This document shows positions 1-7,129 of a stretch of DNA of 60,287 nucleotides, one piece after another. This DNA is from JAUWOY01 sp034431315 (GTDB lineage Bacteria; Chloroflexota; Anaerolineae; VGOG01). The position numbers and the translations under genes were made by a program. The notes below the pieces were generated by a model. It was not told the DNA's origin and did no database searches. It was given only the letters and a program-made list of their open reading frames with translations. Location of the stretch: positions 1-60,287 of the forward strand of contig DAOUDK010000038.1 of the NCBI GenBank assembly GCA_034431315.1, given 5' to 3'. Positions within the stretch are counted from its first letter, which is position 1, and each line of letters begins with the position of its first letter.

Positions 1-72
1 GAGCGTGTGCTGTACATAGCGGAAGCATTTCTCCGTACCCACACCGATGTGTTTACGGGAATATCTACATGA
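1..72 (+). CDS. 3' end of an unidentified gene
   Basis: The first frame is open from base 1 to a TGA at 70-72 and gives a 23-residue carboxyl end (ERVLYIAEAF... ending FTGIST). The composition looks like real protein, but it is too short to assign to a family. Its position just before the ATPase array suggests it belongs to the same surface-polysaccharide region. Bases 73-159 show no convincing gene. Confidence 0.3.
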   Translation, partial: ERVLYIAEAFLRTHTDVFTGIST

Positions 73-159
73 TGAGTTTGAACAAGGCCTACTTCAAAGT
101 CTTTTTGGGAAGACCCAGGGTACTCTCACCTTCAAGCCCATGACTAGAAGGTTTAAGGT

Positions 160-201
160 ATGACCGACATAGCAATTCGTGTCGAAAACCTAAACAATTA
201 G
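160..201 (+). pseudogene. 5' remnant of wzt-like ATPase gene (first copy)
   Basis: Thirteen codons, MTDIAIRVENLNN then TAG. The first eleven match the start of the intact ATPase at 3387. The copy breaks off at about codon 11 and runs directly into the CACGAATT-type repeat. It is the shortest of five copies of this gene start and marks the left end of the tandem array. It is not expected to make a functional product. Confidence 0.7.
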
Positions 202-223
202 TGAAATTCGTGTAATTCGTGGC
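196..223 (+). repeat. AATTCGTG/CACGAATT dispersed repeat
   Basis: Two tandem TTCGTG-type units in an AT-rich block sit 13 bases before the ATG at 236. The same block, nearly identical, lies directly before the intact wzt at 3347-3374. The shared upstream block and gene start show that the repeat was copied with the gene or serves as the recombination boundary. Confidence 0.7.
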
Positions 224-360
224 AAAAAAAGAAATATGACTGACATCGCGATCAGAGTCGAAAACCTCTCCAAACAATACCGCATCGGCGGCCCCCAAGC
301 TCGCTACAAGACCATCCGCGAATCGCTGACCGAGGCTGTCGGCGCCCCCTTCCGCCGTCT

Positions 361-395
361 ATCCTCCGTCGTCCGTGGTCAGTCGTCCGCCGTCT
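361..395 (+). repeat. Heptamer array inside wzt copy A
   Basis: Five consecutive 7-base units (ATCCTCC GTCGTCC and relatives) encode the SSVVRGQSSAVS stretch between the start of the protein and the nucleotide-binding core. The same array is at 1771-1805 in copy B and 3512-3546 in the intact gene, so it predates the duplication. It behaves like the other heptamer arrays in this window. Confidence 0.6.
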
Positions 396-637
396 CCAAC
401 GAGACCATCTGGGCGCTGAAGGACGTCTCGTTTGAGGTGAAGCGCGGCGAGGTGGTGGGCATCATTGGGCGCAACGGAGCGGGGAAGACGACGCTGCTCA
501 AGATCCTCTCCCGCATCACCGAGCCAACCGAGGGCCATGCCGAGATCCACGGGCGGGTGGGCTCCCTGCTAGAGGTGGGCACCGGCTTCCACCCCGAACT
601 GACCGGATGGGAAAACATCACCCTCAACGGCGCCATC

Positions 638-695
638 CCTTCGACAGCCCTTCACTTCGACAGGCTCAGTACAAGCGACGGAGCTCAGGACAAGC
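638..695 (+). repeat. Compound 23-bp-family insertion in wzt copy A
   Basis: Compared with the intact copy, 58 bases are added between the ATC (Ile134) and CTG (Leu135) codons. The outer parts match the 23-bp element found at the same site in copy B. The middle is a second, diverged version (CACTTCGACAGGCTCAGTAC). This reads as one element inserted into another. Confidence 0.75.
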
Positions 696-717
696 CTGGG
701 GGTGAAGAAAGCGGAGA

Positions 718-740
718 CTTGTCCTGAACCCGCCGAAGGG
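718..740 (-). repeat. 23-bp element, inverted, in wzt copy A
   Basis: Exactly 23 bases separate GCGGAGA from TTGAGCGC. In copy B and in the intact gene these flanks are directly joined. On the minus strand it begins CCCTTCGGCGGG and ends CAGGACAAG. No target duplication is visible. Confidence 0.8.
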
Positions 741-780
741 TTGAGCGCAAGTTCGAGGATTTGAGCAGGAGGTGAAGGAT

Positions 781-1281
781 ATGGAGACACTACAGTTGCA
801 ACAATATGATGAGTGGATAGCCGATCACCTGGATGAACTGGTCACCCAGTATGCTGGCCAGGTGGTAGCAATCCATCAAGGGAAGATCGCTATCATCGGC
901 AGCTCAGAAGTAGACGTATATCGTGAGGTCCGCCAGGTAGGTCTGGAACCGATGCCTCTCGTCTTGCGTGTTCCTCGTGTGACAACACCGACGGTGGATA
1001 TTGGAACACTGATTACGCATACTCCTGACGTGCGGGGGGGGCGGGCGCGCATTGTTGGAACAGGAGTCACGGTGCAGCGCATTGTTGGCTGGTACAAACT
1101 AGGGCTCAGCGCGGAGGAGATCGCAAGTCGGATTGGGCACCTGACATTGGCGCAGGTTCACGCTGCTCTGACCTACTACCATGCCAACCGAGACGAGATT
1201 GAAGCAGCCATAAAGGCCGAAGAAATCGAAGCAGATAGACTTGAGCAACTCCATTATCAGGCTGCCGAGGCACGGCCATGA
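781..1281 (+). CDS. DUF433 antitoxin-like protein with DUF5678-like amino end
   Basis: Residues 1 to about 80 resemble the small DUF5678-type domain (YAGQVVAIHQGKIAIIG). Residues about 85-150 are a DUF433 domain with the typical core RARIVGTGVTVQRIVGWY and LGLSAEEIA. DUF433 proteins are small winged-helix-like partners of DUF5615 toxins. I chose ATG 781 because a clean AGGAGG at 767-772 is correctly spaced; the in-frame GTG at 772 overlaps that site. The downstream DUF5615 gene overlaps by 4 bases, so the two form a coupled pair. The gene sits exactly where wzt copy A breaks off, so it arrived as an insertion. The antitoxin role is inferred from the family pairing. Confidence 0.8.
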   Translation: METLQLQQYDEWIADHLDELVTQYAGQVVAIHQGKIAIIGSSEVDVYREVRQVGLEPMPLVLRVPRVTTPTVDIGTLITHTPDVRGGRARIVGTGVTVQRIVGWYKLGLSAEEIASRIGHLTLAQVHAALTYYHANRDEIEAAIKAEEIEADRLEQLHYQAAEARP

Positions 1282-1637
1282 CCATTCGGCTCTACATGGA
1301 TGAGGACACTATGGATCAGGCTCTCGTGCAAGCATTACGGGCCAGAAATGTGGACGTGATCACAGCATTGGACGCAGGGATGATTGAGCGGGAAGATGCG
1401 GAACATCTGGATTATGCTACCGAACAAGGCCGCGTCTTGTGCAGTTTCAACGTGAGGGATTTCTATCGTTTGCACAGCGATTACGTGGCCCAGGGCAAGC
1501 TGCATGCCGGGATCATCCTTATGCGCCAGCAGTACTATTTGGTTGGGGAGCAGATGCGCCGCCTCCTCAAGTTGATGGCGAGTAAATCCGCTGATGAAAT
1601 GGGGAATTGGGTTGAGTTCTTGAGTGCATGGGATTGA
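1278..1637 (+). CDS. DUF5615 PIN-like putative toxin
   Basis: 119 residues, the full length of the DUF5615 (Mut7-C/PIN-like) family. The amino end (TIRLYMDEDTMDQALVQALR) carries the first acidic cluster, and CSFNVRDF lies where family members usually have a T-x-D-x-DF motif. One acidic position therefore appears to be replaced by asparagine, which may lower nuclease activity. The ATG overlaps the DUF433 stop (ATGA), the usual antitoxin-toxin coupling. The expected activity is RNA cleavage restrained by the neighbour, inferred from the family. Confidence 0.8.
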   Translation: MTIRLYMDEDTMDQALVQALRARNVDVITALDAGMIEREDAEHLDYATEQGRVLCSFNVRDFYRLHSDYVAQGKLHAGIILMRQQYYLVGEQMRRLLKLMASKSADEMGNWVEFLSAWD

Positions 1638-1770
1638 ACATCAAGATGACCGACATAGCAATCCGCATCGAGAATTTAAGCAAACAATACCGCATCGGCG
1701 GCCCGCAGGCACGCTACAAGACAATCCGGGAATCGCTGACCGAAGCTGTCGTTGCCCCCTTCCGCCGCCT

Positions 1771-1805
1771 ATCCTCCGTCGTCCGTGGCCAGTCGTCCGC
1801 CGTCT
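1771..1805 (+). repeat. Heptamer array inside wzt copy B
   Basis: Same five 7-base units as at 361-395, encoding SSVVRGQSSAVS. Confidence 0.55.
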
Positions 1806-2062
1806 CCAACGAAACCATCTGGGCGCTGAAAGACGTCTCCTTCGAGGTGCAGCGCGGCGAGGTGGTGGGCATCATTGGCCGCAACGGGGCGGGGAAGACC
1901 ACGCTGCTCAAGATACTCTCCTGCATCACCGAGCCGACGGAGGGCGCGCCGAGGAGCTGGCGGGCCGAGATTCACGGGCGGGTGGGCTCGCTGCTGGAGG
2001 TGGGCACTGGCTTCCACCCCGAACTAACCGGGCGGGAGAACATCTACCTGAACGGCGCCATC

Positions 2063-2085
2063 CCTTCGACAGGCTCAGGACAAGC
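2063..2085 (+). repeat. 23-bp element in wzt copy B
   Basis: CCTTCGACAGGCTCAGGACA plus AGC lies between ATC and CTGGGGATG. The intact gene has ATC joined directly to CTGGGCATG. The insertion is 23 bases, so it shifts the frame. This is the cleanest insertion event in the window. Confidence 0.88.
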
Positions 2086-2348
2086 CTGGGGATGAAGCGG
2101 GCGGAGATTGAGCACAAATTCGACGAGATCGTGGCCTTTGCCGAGATCGAGAAGTTCATGGACACGCCGGTGAAGCACTACTCCAGCGGCATGTATGTGC
2201 GCCTGGCCTTTGCCGTGGCCGCCCACCTGGAGCCGGAGATCCTGCTGGTGGATGAGGTGCTGGCGGTGGGGGATGTTGCGTTTCTCGGATATTGATGATA
2301 CCATCAAGGCTAAAGAGAGAGCCTGAGTCACGTGAAGAGGAGAAAAGA

Positions 2349-2585
2349 ATGGAGAATCTATTCCAACGTATCACTTTCAACCAAGGCGTTCTCGGTGGCA
2401 AGCCGACGATCCGGGGTTTGCGCATCTCCGTAGAGATGATCTTAGAATTGTTGACGAAAGGCGCGACCGAGCAGGAAATCTTGGAAGATTATCCCGAACT
2501 GGAGCCGTATGACCTCCGTGCAGCCCTGCTCTACGCACACCACCTGGTCGCTGGCGAGACGATTCTTGACCGCGTGGCTGCCTAG
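2349..2585 (+). CDS. DUF433 antitoxin-like protein
   Basis: 78 residues from MENLFQRITF. The DUF433 core is complete: GVLGGKPTIRGLRISVEMIL, then TEQEILEDYPELEPYDLRAA, the helical part that binds the toxin or DNA in this family. I chose the ATG at 2349 because GAGGAGAAA lies just upstream and family members begin here; the longer frame from 2292 merely runs out of the wzt remnant. The toxin gene follows with no gap (TAG, then ATG at 2586). Function as antitoxin is inferred from the pairing. Confidence 0.85.
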   Translation: MENLFQRITFNQGVLGGKPTIRGLRISVEMILELLTKGATEQEILEDYPELEPYDLRAALLYAHHLVAGETILDRVAA

Positions 2586-2933
2586 ATGAAGTTCCTCACA
2601 GATGTCAATGCGAGTGGCGTTCTGGCTCGTTGGCTGGCGGACCAGGGGCACGATGTCGTTCGGGTTTCCGAGGGGAATCCGAGAATGGACGATGAGGAGA
2701 TTCTCCATTGGGCTGTCAGCGAAGAGCGTATCATCGTCACGACTGATCAGGACTTTGAGGAAATGATCTGGCGAGAGGGGAAAACCCATAGAGGGATCCT
2801 GCGCATGGAGAACCTGCCTCGTTCTGAACGAAAAGCATTGTTGCAGGACATCCTGGCACACCATACTCAAGACCTGGCATCAGGCGCCATTGTCATTGCC
2901 CTGAGTAGAAGAATCCGCATTCGCAGGAGATGA
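2586..2933 (+). CDS. DUF5615 PIN-like putative toxin
   Basis: 115 residues, a full DUF5615 domain. Conserved acidic positions are visible in FLTDVNASG near the amino end and in VTTDQDFEEM at about 57-66, the motif lost in the first pair. The catalytic set therefore looks intact, and this is the likelier active nuclease of the two. The basic tail RRIRIRRR may bind nucleic acid. It is co-transcribed with the DUF433 gene immediately upstream. The pair sits between a broken wzt copy and another remnant. Confidence 0.85.
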   Translation: MKFLTDVNASGVLARWLADQGHDVVRVSEGNPRMDDEEILHWAVSEERIIVTTDQDFEEMIWREGKTHRGILRMENLPRSERKALLQDILAHHTQDLASGAIVIALSRRIRIRRR

Positions 2934-2976
2934 ACATAGACGCGTCAGAGGAAGTATTATTCTGTCACATGCTGTT

Positions 2977-3131
2977 CATTGGACTTTGGACAAAACCACG
3001 ATGGCGACCAGAAACCCGTTTTCTCACACCAAATTGCCATACATGTCGACTTGAAACAGGTTGATTCAATTAGATTGCAGTAACGGAGTCATCAGAAAAC
3101 GGGTTTCTTCAGCTTTGTCCAAAGTCCAGTG
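2977..3131. repeat. MITE-like element with two nested inverted repeats
   Basis: A perfect 15-base inverted repeat (TGGACTTTGGACAAA at 2980-2994 and its complement at 3114-3128) encloses a second perfect 15-base pair (AGAAACCCGTTTTCT near 3010-3024 and its complement near 3093-3107). There is no coding capacity. The inner motif resembles the AAACC(C/A)GGTTT palindromes at 33065-33161. It fills most of the gap between the second toxin gene and the next wzt remnant. Confidence 0.75.
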
Positions 3132-3152
3132 TTCATCGCAGATCAATAAACT

Positions 3153-3215
3153 ATGACCGACACCGTCATCTCCGTCGAAAACCTATCCAAGCAATACCAT
3201 AGAAACGCATCGTGA
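3153..3215 (+). pseudogene. 5' remnant of a wzt-like ATPase gene (fourth copy)
   Basis: Twenty codons, MTDTVISVENLSKQYHRNAS, then TGA. The first 15 match the ATPase start but differ from the other copies (DTVIS for DIAIR), so this is a remnant of a more diverged paralogue. It ends where the CACGAATT repeat block begins. Confidence 0.7.
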
Positions 3216-3228
3216 GGTGAAAGAGTTA

Positions 3229-3374
3229 GCCACGAATTTCACGAATTAACACGAACATTCTCGCCACGAATTTCACGAATTAACACGAATTAAAACAAAA
3301 AAGAAAAAAACAGTGAAAATTCGTGCAATTCGCGGCAAAAAAGATAAATTAGTGAAAATTCGTGTAATTCGTGG
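3229..3374. repeat. CACGAATT repeat array, inverted arms before wzt
   Basis: The left part (3229-3291) repeats CACGAATTT/CACGAATTA units and the right part (3312-3374) is the inverted form (AATTCGTGTAATTCGTGGC). An A-rich centre at 3292-3311 separates the arms, so a long hairpin is possible. It lies 12 bases before the intact wzt ATG, replacing any normal ribosome-binding site; only weak AAAGAAAT is left. The same right-hand block precedes copy A. Confidence 0.75.
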
Positions 3375-3386
3375 CAAAAAAGAAAT

Positions 3387-4643
3387 ATGACTGACATCGC
3401 GATTAGAGTCGAAAACCTTTCCAAACAATACCGTATCGGCGGCCCGCAGGCACGCTACAAAACGATCCGCGAATCGCTGACCGAGGCGGTGCAGTCCCCC
3501 TTCCGCCGTCTATCCTCCGTCGTCCGCGGCCAGTCGTCCGCCGTCTCCAACGAGACCATCTGGGCGCTGAAGGACGTCTCCTTCGAGGTCAAGCGCGGCG
3601 AGGTGGTGGGCATTATCGGGCGCAACGGGGCAGGCAAGACCACGTTGCTCAAGGTCCTCTCCCGCATCACCGAGCCAACGGAGGGCTACGCCGAAATCCA
3701 CGGGCGGGTGGGCAGCCTGCTGGAGGTGGGCACCGGCTTCCACCCCGAGCTGACCGGGCGGGAGAATATCTACCTGAACGGCGCTATCCTGGGCATGAAA
3801 AGGACGGAGATTGACCACAAGTTCGACGAGATCGTGGCCTTTGCCGAGATCGAGAAGTTCATGGACACGCCGGTGAAGCACTACTCCAGCGGCATGTACG
3901 TGCGCCTGGCCTTTGCCGTAGCTGCCCATCTGGAGCCGGAGATCCTGCTGGTGGACGAGGTGCTGGCAGTGGGGGATGCCGCGTTTCAGAAGAAGTGTTT
4001 GGGGAAGATGGACGAAATTGGGCGAACGGGACGAACGGTATTACTGGTGAGTCACAATATGGGGTCTATTCTACAACTATGTAAGAAAGCCATTCTTTTA
4101 GAGAAAGGGCATCTGCGCGCGTTCGCGGCCGCTAGAGAGGTAACTCAACACTATCTACAGCAATTTAGTCAAGGCAATGTATCTCTCGATACAAAGAGCT
4201 TTCAAGGAACACTGTCTTCGATTCTGCAGTTTGAAGAAGTCTCGATTAATGACCTTGCACAAACTGACGGCGCAGTTATCTCCCCGTCATCACCAATCAC
4301 GATCAAAGTAGCTGGAACATGCAAGCAAGACATACCTGCTTTTAGAATAAACTTTTCTATTTTTACGAAAGGTGTCAGGCTGTTCACATTGCACGACGCA
4401 GCCAAGCCAGAGCTTCTACCAAGAGGCAACTTCGAATCCGAAGTTGAGATTCCCGCCTTTTTTTTAAGGCCGGGGGATTATTCAGTAGCGATTGGCGGAT
4501 ATAGAGATGGCGGGAGTGAATGGATGTGGGGAATGGATTTGCTTGCCTTTTCTATCAGTGAAGAATGGGAGGGGGACTACGAATTTATTAATATCGGTCT
4601 TGTTAATTTGCCTGTACATGGCAAGCGTAGGGTGTTCGGGTAA
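3387..4643 (+). CDS. Polysaccharide ABC exporter ATPase (Wzt-like), intact
   Basis: 418 residues, the usual length of Wzt proteins with a substrate-recognition domain. This cytoplasmic ATPase would pair with a Wzm-type membrane subunit to export an undecaprenyl-linked glycan. Walker A GRNGAGKT at 78-85, signature YSSGM at 166-170, Walker B ILLVDE at 186-191 and H-loop His at about 223 are all present. Residues from about 265 form the carboxyl beta-sandwich (Wzt_C-type) that recognises the modified glycan end. Residues about 43-54 come from a heptamer array. No permease gene is in the window, so it must lie upstream. The glycan genes follow within 6 bases. The lack of a strong ribosome-binding site is odd for the only intact copy. 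Confidence 0.9.
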   Translation: MTDIAIRVENLSKQYRIGGPQARYKTIRESLTEAVQSPFRRLSSVVRGQSSAVSNETIWALKDVSFEVKRGEVVGIIGRNGAGKTTLLKVLSRITEPTEGYAEIHGRVGSLLEVGTGFHPELTGRENIYLNGAILGMKRTEIDHKFDEIVAFAEIEKFMDTPVKHYSSGMYVRLAFAVAAHLEPEILLVDEVLAVGDAAFQKKCLGKMDEIGRTGRTVLLVSHNMGSILQLCKKAILLEKGHLRAFAAAREVTQHYLQQFSQGNVSLDTKSFQGTLSSILQFEEVSINDLAQTDGAVISPSSPITIKVAGTCKQDIPAFRINFSIFTKGVRLFTLHDAAKPELLPRGNFESEVEIPAFFLRPGDYSVAIGGYRDGGSEWMWGMDLLAFSISEEWEGDYEFINIGLVNLPVHGKRRVFG

Positions 4644-4649
4644 TAGATT

Positions 4650-6266
4650 ATGAACATCAAGTCAGTGCTTCGACGAATTCTCCGTCTTGTATTCAGACTC
4701 ATGAATAGCAGGCCCAAGTCACGGTTTATCCTTCGTCTTCTGCTAAGGCCGCTAGGTATAGCGCTTTCTTCGATTTTTGAGGTGGAGCGAGCCGAATGGG
4801 CATTCTACGTCAGATACTTACGGCCAGGTATGATTGTATTTGATGTTGGAGCGCACGTTGGCGAGTTAAGCTTGCTTTTCTCTAGGTTTTGTGGCCAGCA
4901 AGGACAAGTGCATGCCTTTGAGCCAAGCAGTGCCAGCTTTGAGCGTTTAAAAGCAATATGCAAATTTCCAAACCGCGAAAATATCACGCCTAATTATCTT
5001 GCCCTGGCTGACAAAGAAGGTATGGTTAAACTGAATGTGTACAGCGATGAGCACTCGGTCTGGAATAGCCTATCTGATCGTCCAACCCACATTTTTGGTA
5101 GTCCTGTGGGTACAGAACGCATTTGGGCAACTACCATCGACACCTATTGTGCACAGAACGGAATTTCGCAGATTGACTTATTGAAAATCGATGTCGAGGG
5201 GGCAGAGTATCAGGTCCTGCTAGGGGCAAAGCGCATGTTGGAGGAGCAGCGAATTCGCTGCTGCGTATTTGAATTTAGCCCAGAAACTCTGAATATGGTT
5301 AACAGCCCGGACGAGATTGAAGCTTACCTGAAGCAATTTGGGTATAGGATACAAAATGTGGTTAAAGGTGAGCCCATTTTTCCCAGGGGACAGTTGGGAT
5401 TTCGGATATTGAATATGCTTAGGGGTACACCAAATGTGCCAAGGGCAACACGCGATAAGAAAGCTCAATTTGCCGTACATATAGCGATGCCCAAGAATAA
5501 CAGGATTAGGAGTACAGTCATAATGATAAAACGGAGCATTAAATATCTTCTGAAAACGATGGGGTATCAGGTATCGCGCATTAGTCCAGAACAACCGGGA
5601 CAACATGAAGCTACCGAAATCACTGTAGGGGAAACAAACGATGCCACCCTGGTCCAACGAATTACGAATGCACTGGCACAAAGTCATATTGTCAAAGTGC
5701 ATTTTGGATGTGGCCCGAGAGTGTTGAAAGGATGGATTAACATGGATTTATCGTACGTACCCTGTCATGATTATATGCAATATTATACTAACAAGTTCTA
5801 TCCAGAATCGATTAGGGGAGACCAATCGGATTTTTATGCATTTGATGTAACCAAAAAACCTCTGCCCTTTCCAGACAACTCAGTGGATGTCATTTTTCAT
5901 GAGGATTTTCTCGAGCACCTCAGTCAACGTGACCAGGTTCTGTTTCTGGCAGAAACGCTTCGAATTCTCAAGAAGGGAGGGGTTCATCGTGTTAATACAC
6001 CAGATCTACTCTCATCAATGCATGATCACTCTGATTTCTCTAGAGGGTTTGCAGGCGTTTGTGTAGATGAATGGGATAGATGGCACCACCTGAATGTGCT
6101 TACGCCAGCACTACTTGAAGAAATGGCGCTAATGATTGGATACTCCTCAGTCATCTTTAATGGCAGAGATCAGAGTATCATCAAAGAGCGTCTGCCACTT
6201 GAATATCGCCCGGATCCAAATGACCGACCAGAGGATGGAAACATATTTGCAGATTTGGTCAAATGA
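4650..6266 (+). CDS. FkbM methyltransferase fused to a second SAM methyltransferase
   Basis: Residues about 45-235 are an FkbM-family methyltransferase, with SAM motif IVFDVGAHVGELSLLF (62-77) and the family motif IDVEGAE (180-186). Residues about 347-500 are a second class I methyltransferase, with HFGCGPRVLKGWINMDL near 351-367 and an acidic 'FHEDFLEHLS' motif. A 100-residue weakly conserved linker joins them. An in-frame ATG at 5523, with AGGAG at 5508-5512, begins MIKRSIKYLLKTMGYQVSR, a typical protein start, so the second half may also be made separately. Both domains should O-methylate sugars of the exported glycan, perhaps as chain-end caps read by Wzt. The next gene overlaps by 4 bases. 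Confidence 0.82.
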   Translation: MNIKSVLRRILRLVFRLMNSRPKSRFILRLLLRPLGIALSSIFEVERAEWAFYVRYLRPGMIVFDVGAHVGELSLLFSRFCGQQGQVHAFEPSSASFERLKAICKFPNRENITPNYLALADKEGMVKLNVYSDEHSVWNSLSDRPTHIFGSPVGTERIWATTIDTYCAQNGISQIDLLKIDVEGAEYQVLLGAKRMLEEQRIRCCVFEFSPETLNMVNSPDEIEAYLKQFGYRIQNVVKGEPIFPRGQLGFRILNMLRGTPNVPRATRDKKAQFAVHIAMPKNNRIRSTVIMIKRSIKYLLKTMGYQVSRISPEQPGQHEATEITVGETNDATLVQRITNALAQSHIVKVHFGCGPRVLKGWINMDLSYVPCHDYMQYYTNKFYPESIRGDQSDFYAFDVTKKPLPFPDNSVDVIFHEDFLEHLSQRDQVLFLAETLRILKKGGVHRVNTPDLLSSMHDHSDFSRGFAGVCVDEWDRWHHLNVLTPALLEEMALMIGYSSVIFNGRDQSIIKERLPLEYRPDPNDRPEDGNIFADLVK

Positions 6267-7129
6267 AGATCTATATGTTACCTGTGCAACAGAAATTGCA
6301 ACCGTCAAGCCAACTGTTTCGATATCCCGGCCACAACAAAGACTTCGGGGTAGAACAGGATTTTCTTGAATATCTCGTCAGAAACCGTACCATTTTGACA
6401 GATAATCCACAAGCTGCGGACTGGCACTATCTTCCTGTTTTTTGGACGCGGTGGCATCTCAACCATGACTACGCCCGCAACGGCTTGGAAGAACTGCAAG
6501 CAGAAGTTGGGCGATGTATGCTGAACGACAGCAAAACGTTTACGATTTGCCAGTACGATGATGGCCCGGTAGTGCATTTGGCAGCTACAAAGATTTTCTG
6601 GGCATCTCGCAGAACGGCGGATGGAATTGATATTCCATTGCTGTGTTCACCCCATCGAGCGCCTTTCTTTAAGCCACGGAAAAAATATCGTGCCTCCTTT
6701 GTCGGAAGAGTATCAACGCACCCTCTCCGGCAGGCGATGGCAGAGGTGTTCAAGAAGCGAACGGATGTTTTTATTTTTGACGGCGACAAAGGCACGCGTT
6801 TTTATGTGCGGACTATGCTTGAATCCTACATTGCCCTTGCTCCTCGTGGGTATGGTGGCAGTTCATTTAGGTTTTTCGAAGCTATGCAGTTAGGTGTGGT
6901 TCCTTTTTTGATTGGCGACCTGGATACGCGTCCGTTTAAGAAATTTATCAACTGGGACGAGCTAAGCCTATTCTCGCAGTCGGCATCTGAGCTTAATGAT
7001 ACTTTAGATTCACTCCACAAAGCTGACTTGAGGCTAATGGGAAAAAAAGCTACTGGGTTTTGGAAAAAGGAATTGACTTACCAGAGGTGGTGCAAGTACG
7101 TTTTCAAGGAATTGGAAACCTTGCGATGA
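6263..7129 (+). CDS. Exostosin-like (GT47) glycosyltransferase
   Basis: 288 residues. The carboxyl half carries the exostosin-type nucleotide-sugar site APRGYGGSSFRFFEAMQLGV followed by PFLIGD, typical of GT47 enzymes. The amino part (PQAADWHYLPVFWTRW) also matches this family. Bacterial members add sugars to surface glycans; the donor cannot be told from sequence. No membrane segment is seen, so it should act in the cytoplasm. ATGA overlaps on both sides tie it to the methyltransferase genes. Confidence 0.75.
   Translation: MKIYMLPVQQKLQPSSQLFRYPGHNKDFGVEQDFLEYLVRNRTILTDNPQAADWHYLPVFWTRWHLNHDYARNGLEELQAEVGRCMLNDSKTFTICQYDDGPVVHLAATKIFWASRRTADGIDIPLLCSPHRAPFFKPRKKYRASFVGRVSTHPLRQAMAEVFKKRTDVFIFDGDKGTRFYVRTMLESYIALAPRGYGGSSFRFFEAMQLGVVPFLIGDLDTRPFKKFINWDELSLFSQSASELNDTLDSLHKADLRLMGKKATGFWKKELTYQRWCKYVFKELETLR

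Larger units (their letters stand above)
236..757 (+). pseudogene. wzt-like polysaccharide ABC ATPase, truncated copy A
   Basis: The first 134 codons closely match the intact ATPase at 3387, including Walker A (GRNGAGKT) and the 'WALKDVSFEV' lead-in. The ABC signature, Walker B and H-loop are missing. At 638-695 a 58-bp compound insertion of the 23-bp repeat breaks the frame. A second, inverted 23-bp copy lies at 718-740. Similarity resumes briefly between and after them (LGVKKAE, then ERKFED) and stops near 757, where the DUF433 gene follows. The open frame ends at 727 after a nonsense tail. No active transporter subunit is possible. Confidence 0.85.
1646..2295 (+). pseudogene. wzt-like polysaccharide ABC ATPase, frameshifted and truncated copy B
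   Basis: Similar to the intact copy from MTDIAIRIENLSKQY through Walker A, the YSSGM signature and Walker B (ILLVDEV). The frame is broken at 2063 by exactly 23 inserted bases; similarity continues in another frame from LGMKRAEIEHKF. Near 1960 it also carries 15 extra bases (GAPRSWRAEIHG for GYAEIHG). Similarity ends at about 2284 (GDVAF); the H-loop and carboxyl substrate-recognition domain are lost, and a TGA follows at 2293-2295. Removing the 23 bases would restore the ATPase core but not a whole protein. A second toxin-antitoxin pair occupies the missing 3' part. Confidence 0.88.

Noticed and set aside
89..298. Minus-strand open frame across the first wzt remnant
   Set aside because: It crosses the remnant and the repeat; its protein has no family features and no RBS.
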